From Candidatus Thorarchaeota archaeon (lineage in GTDB: Archaea > Asgardarchaeota > Thorarchaeia > Thorarchaeales > Thorarchaeaceae): DNA of 14,921 nt. Both the position numbers and the translations under genes were made by a program. The notes beneath the pieces were generated by a model. That model was given only the letters and a program-made list of their open reading frames with translations, ran no database searches and was not told the DNA's origin. The stretch spans positions 1 through 14,921 of the forward strand of contig DXJI01000048.1 in NCBI GenBank assembly GCA_019057595.1, in the 5' to 3' direction. Positions 13,361-14,921 of the stretch are shown piece after piece; the first letter of the stretch is position 1; every line of letters starts with the position of its first letter.

Positions 13361-14512
13361 TCAGAGTGCAGTGAAGCTCTTGACTGCATTCTCATCTAGT
13401 TTCTTCAGAACTTCCACAAGGAGTTGGACTGCACTCTCGACATCTTCGAGATCTAGCATTCCGTTGTGTGAATGGATGTACCGGGTTGGAATTCCTAGGA
13501 ATAATGAAGGAGCACCCATTCCAGCCAGATGGATTTGACCAGCGTCGGTACCACCAGATTTCAGGAAGGCGGGTTGATGACGAATCTCGTTCTCCTCTGC
13601 AATGTTCATGACAAACTTGCGTAATTTAGGATTTGGAATCATAGAACCATCCCCAGCAGATATTGCAACTCCCTTACCCATCTTCTGGACCAGTCCCTCT
13701 GATCCAGGTGAATCACCAGATATGTCAACATCAAGTGCAAAGCCGATATCGGGCTTGATCATCTGAGCTGATGTCTTTGCACCCCGAAGGCCTATCTCCT
13801 CTTGCACGGTTGAAACAAAGTAGACTGTGTTGGGGAGAGAGATATTCTCCTCTGAGATTCTGCGCAGTGCTTCCAGAGCAATGAAGACACCAATTCTGTC
13901 ATCAAAGGCCTTTGCAACAGCGAGAGTAATTTCTCGTTCCTCTTCTTTCGCATCTTTGTCATCTTCATCCTTCTTTTCCTTGCGGGTCCTCTTCATGGTC
14001 CTGAAGTCAGCGCGCGGTACAGCAGGGTCACCTACGCGTATTCCCAGCTTCTTGACCTCTTTTGCAGATGAACATCCAATATCGAAGTACATCTTTTCTT
14101 TAGTGATGACCTTGTTTCGCAACTCTGGTGTCAGAACGTGTGGTGGAGGTGCACCTATGACACCGATGATCTTCTCGTTGCCCTCGGACGGCCTAATGAC
14201 GACCTCTTGTGTCAATAGGGTCTGATCCCACCAGCCACCTAGCTGATGGAACTGAAGATAACCATCCTTCTTGATGTTGGTGATGACAAAACCAATTTCG
14301 TCAACATGTCCAGCAATCATTACTTTAGGTCCACCATCTCCTTTCTTGAAGATGAGCGACCCGATACCATCTTGGAGCACTTCGACTCCGAACTTATTGG
14401 CGTACTCAAGTGCTATTTTCTGAGCCTCGTCTTCGTGACCGCTAGGTCCGAAAGCATTGCAGAGGTCCTCCAGCAGCTTCAAATTAAGATTCAAATCAGT
14501 CATGGAACTCAC
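13361..14512 (-). CDS. M42-family metallo-aminopeptidase (TET/glutamyl aminopeptidase type)
   Basis: A two-metal aminopeptidase that usually forms 12-subunit tetrahedral particles and trims peptides released by the proteasome. In 383 residues the metal and catalytic motifs are in order: GHVDEIGF (His69), AFDDRIG (about residues 202-208), TVQEEIGLRG (Glu238, Glu239), ALDVD (259-263) and YIHSHNG (His347/349). SGGTDAGQ (319-326) is also conserved. A highly charged insert (residues 173-196, KRTRKEKKDEDDKDAKEEER region) sits just before the metal-binding Asp; it is unlike the rest of the protein. Start GTG 14512 has GGGAG 5 bases upstream; ATG 14503 is the alternative and starts three residues later. 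Ends at the bidirectional hairpin. A GTPase gene of the same direction lies 81 bases upstream. Confidence 0.95.
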   Translation of the reverse strand: MSSMTDLNLNLKLLEDLCNAFGPSGHEDEAQKIALEYANKFGVEVLQDGIGSLIFKKGDGGPKVMIAGHVDEIGFVITNIKKDGYLQFHQLGGWWDQTLLTQEVVIRPSEGNEKIIGVIGAPPPHVLTPELRNKVITKEKMYFDIGCSSAKEVKKLGIRVGDPAVPRADFRTMKRTRKEKKDEDDKDAKEEEREITLAVAKAFDDRIGVFIALEALRRISEENISLPNTVYFVSTVQEEIGLRGAKTSAQMIKPDIGFALDVDISGDSPGSEGLVQKMGKGVAISAGDGSMIPNPKLRKFVMNIAEENEIRHQPAFLKSGGTDAGQIHLAGMGAPSLFLGIPTRYIHSHNGMLDLEDVESAVQLLVEVLKKLDENAVKSFTAL

Positions 14513-14593
14513 TTCGTCTCCCTTGGGATACGATTCGTCCCATATATTCTACTCTTTAGTGGTTTTGGTATGAGCATAACAAAAGAGAATAGA

Positions 14594-14921
14594 TCACATA
14601 TTTTGGAGGCTGCTCTTGGCGAGGAGGGCGAAGGCCTCTTCGACGTTTTGTCCTGACAATGCACTTGTTTCGAGATAACCTGTGAGATTATTTTCACGCA
14701 CGAATTCCATGGCCATCTCACTAGTGATGATTCTGTGTTCAACAAGATCAACCTTGTTGGCTAGAAGAATGATGGGAATGCGTTCACCAAGGGCATCCTC
14801 AGTTTCCTTGATCCACTTTGGAAGCTCAATCCAGGTGCTTTTGCGAGTAGTGTCGAAAACGAGTAGGGCTCCCTTTGATCCACGATAGTAGCTACCTCGG
14901 ATAAAATCAAACCTCTGCTGC
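14594..14921 (-). CDS. Rab/Ras-like small GTPase, C-terminal part (5' end beyond window edge)
   Basis: Reading from the window edge leftward to TGA 14596-14594 gives about 108 residues: QQRFDFIRGSYYRGSKGALLVFDTTRKSTWIELPKW, the stretch after the G3 motif (W-D-T-A-G-Q in the family; only the Q-x-R-F part is inside); LLANKVDL is G4; YLETSALSGQNVEEAF is G5. The order and spacing match Rab/Ras GTPases. The P-loop and switch regions are outside, as are about 60-70 residues. The C-terminus ends AKSSLQNM with no cysteine for prenylation. Such GTPases are abundant in Asgard archaea and probably act in membrane or cytoskeletal control. The M42 gene follows 81 bases downstream in the same direction. 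Confidence 0.92.
   Translation of the reverse strand, partial: QQRFDFIRGSYYRGSKGALLVFDTTRKSTWIELPKWIKETEDALGERIPIILLANKVDLVEHRIITSEMAMEFVRENNLTGYLETSALSGQNVEEAFALLAKSSLQNM

Overview
The window looks like a piece of an Asgard archaeal genome, perhaps from the Thorarchaeia. The grounds are two eukaryote-like small GTPases (one fused to a longin-like domain), a third protein with a probable longin-like N-terminus, archaeal information-processing genes (RtcB, an RPA/SOSS-B-like OB protein, a short XPF nuclease with HhH motifs), archaeal inositol-phosphate synthase, a TET-type M42 peptidase, TATA-like boxes plus Shine-Dalgarno sites, and a selD gene with an in-frame UGA at its catalytic position. 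Asgard is a fairly firm inference; Thorarchaeia is a guess from gene content and moderate base composition.

Layout. 1-977 (-): selD, its C-terminus cut by the window edge, with UGA where other SelD proteins have the catalytic Cys/Sec. 1107-2561 (+): rtcB. 2532-3479, 3483-3983 and 3997-4350 (-): a compact gene string encoding an OB-fold ssDNA-binding protein, a nucleoside-deoxyribosyltransferase-like protein with a zinc ribbon, and an EamA transporter. 4418-6145 (-): longin-like domain, small GTPase and a very long acidic tail. 6146-6658: the only long gene-free stretch; it holds a promoter, a terminator and a cluster of hairpins. 6659-7798 (-): probable longin-like plus winged-helix protein. 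7964-8611 (-): thymidylate kinase. 8743-12130 (+): five tightly packed genes (DUF4430 secreted protein, glycosylated-type membrane-anchored protein, ECF-type S component, winged-helix/DUF4443-like protein, XPF-like nuclease), preceded by a perfect 22-base palindrome next to a TATA-like box. 12218-13306 (+): inositol-1-phosphate synthase. 13361-14512 (-): M42 aminopeptidase. 14594-14921 (-): C-terminal part of a Rab/Ras-like GTPase, cut by the window edge.

How it fits together. The strongest unusual signals are the Sec codon in selD, the longin-GTPase-acidic-tail protein, and the palindrome-controlled surface/ECF uptake operon that runs through a DNA-binding protein into a DNA-repair nuclease. 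The remaining genes are ordinary archaeal housekeeping functions: tRNA splicing/RNA repair, dTTP synthesis, inositol lipid precursors and peptide turnover. No mobile element, CRISPR array, tRNA or rRNA was seen.
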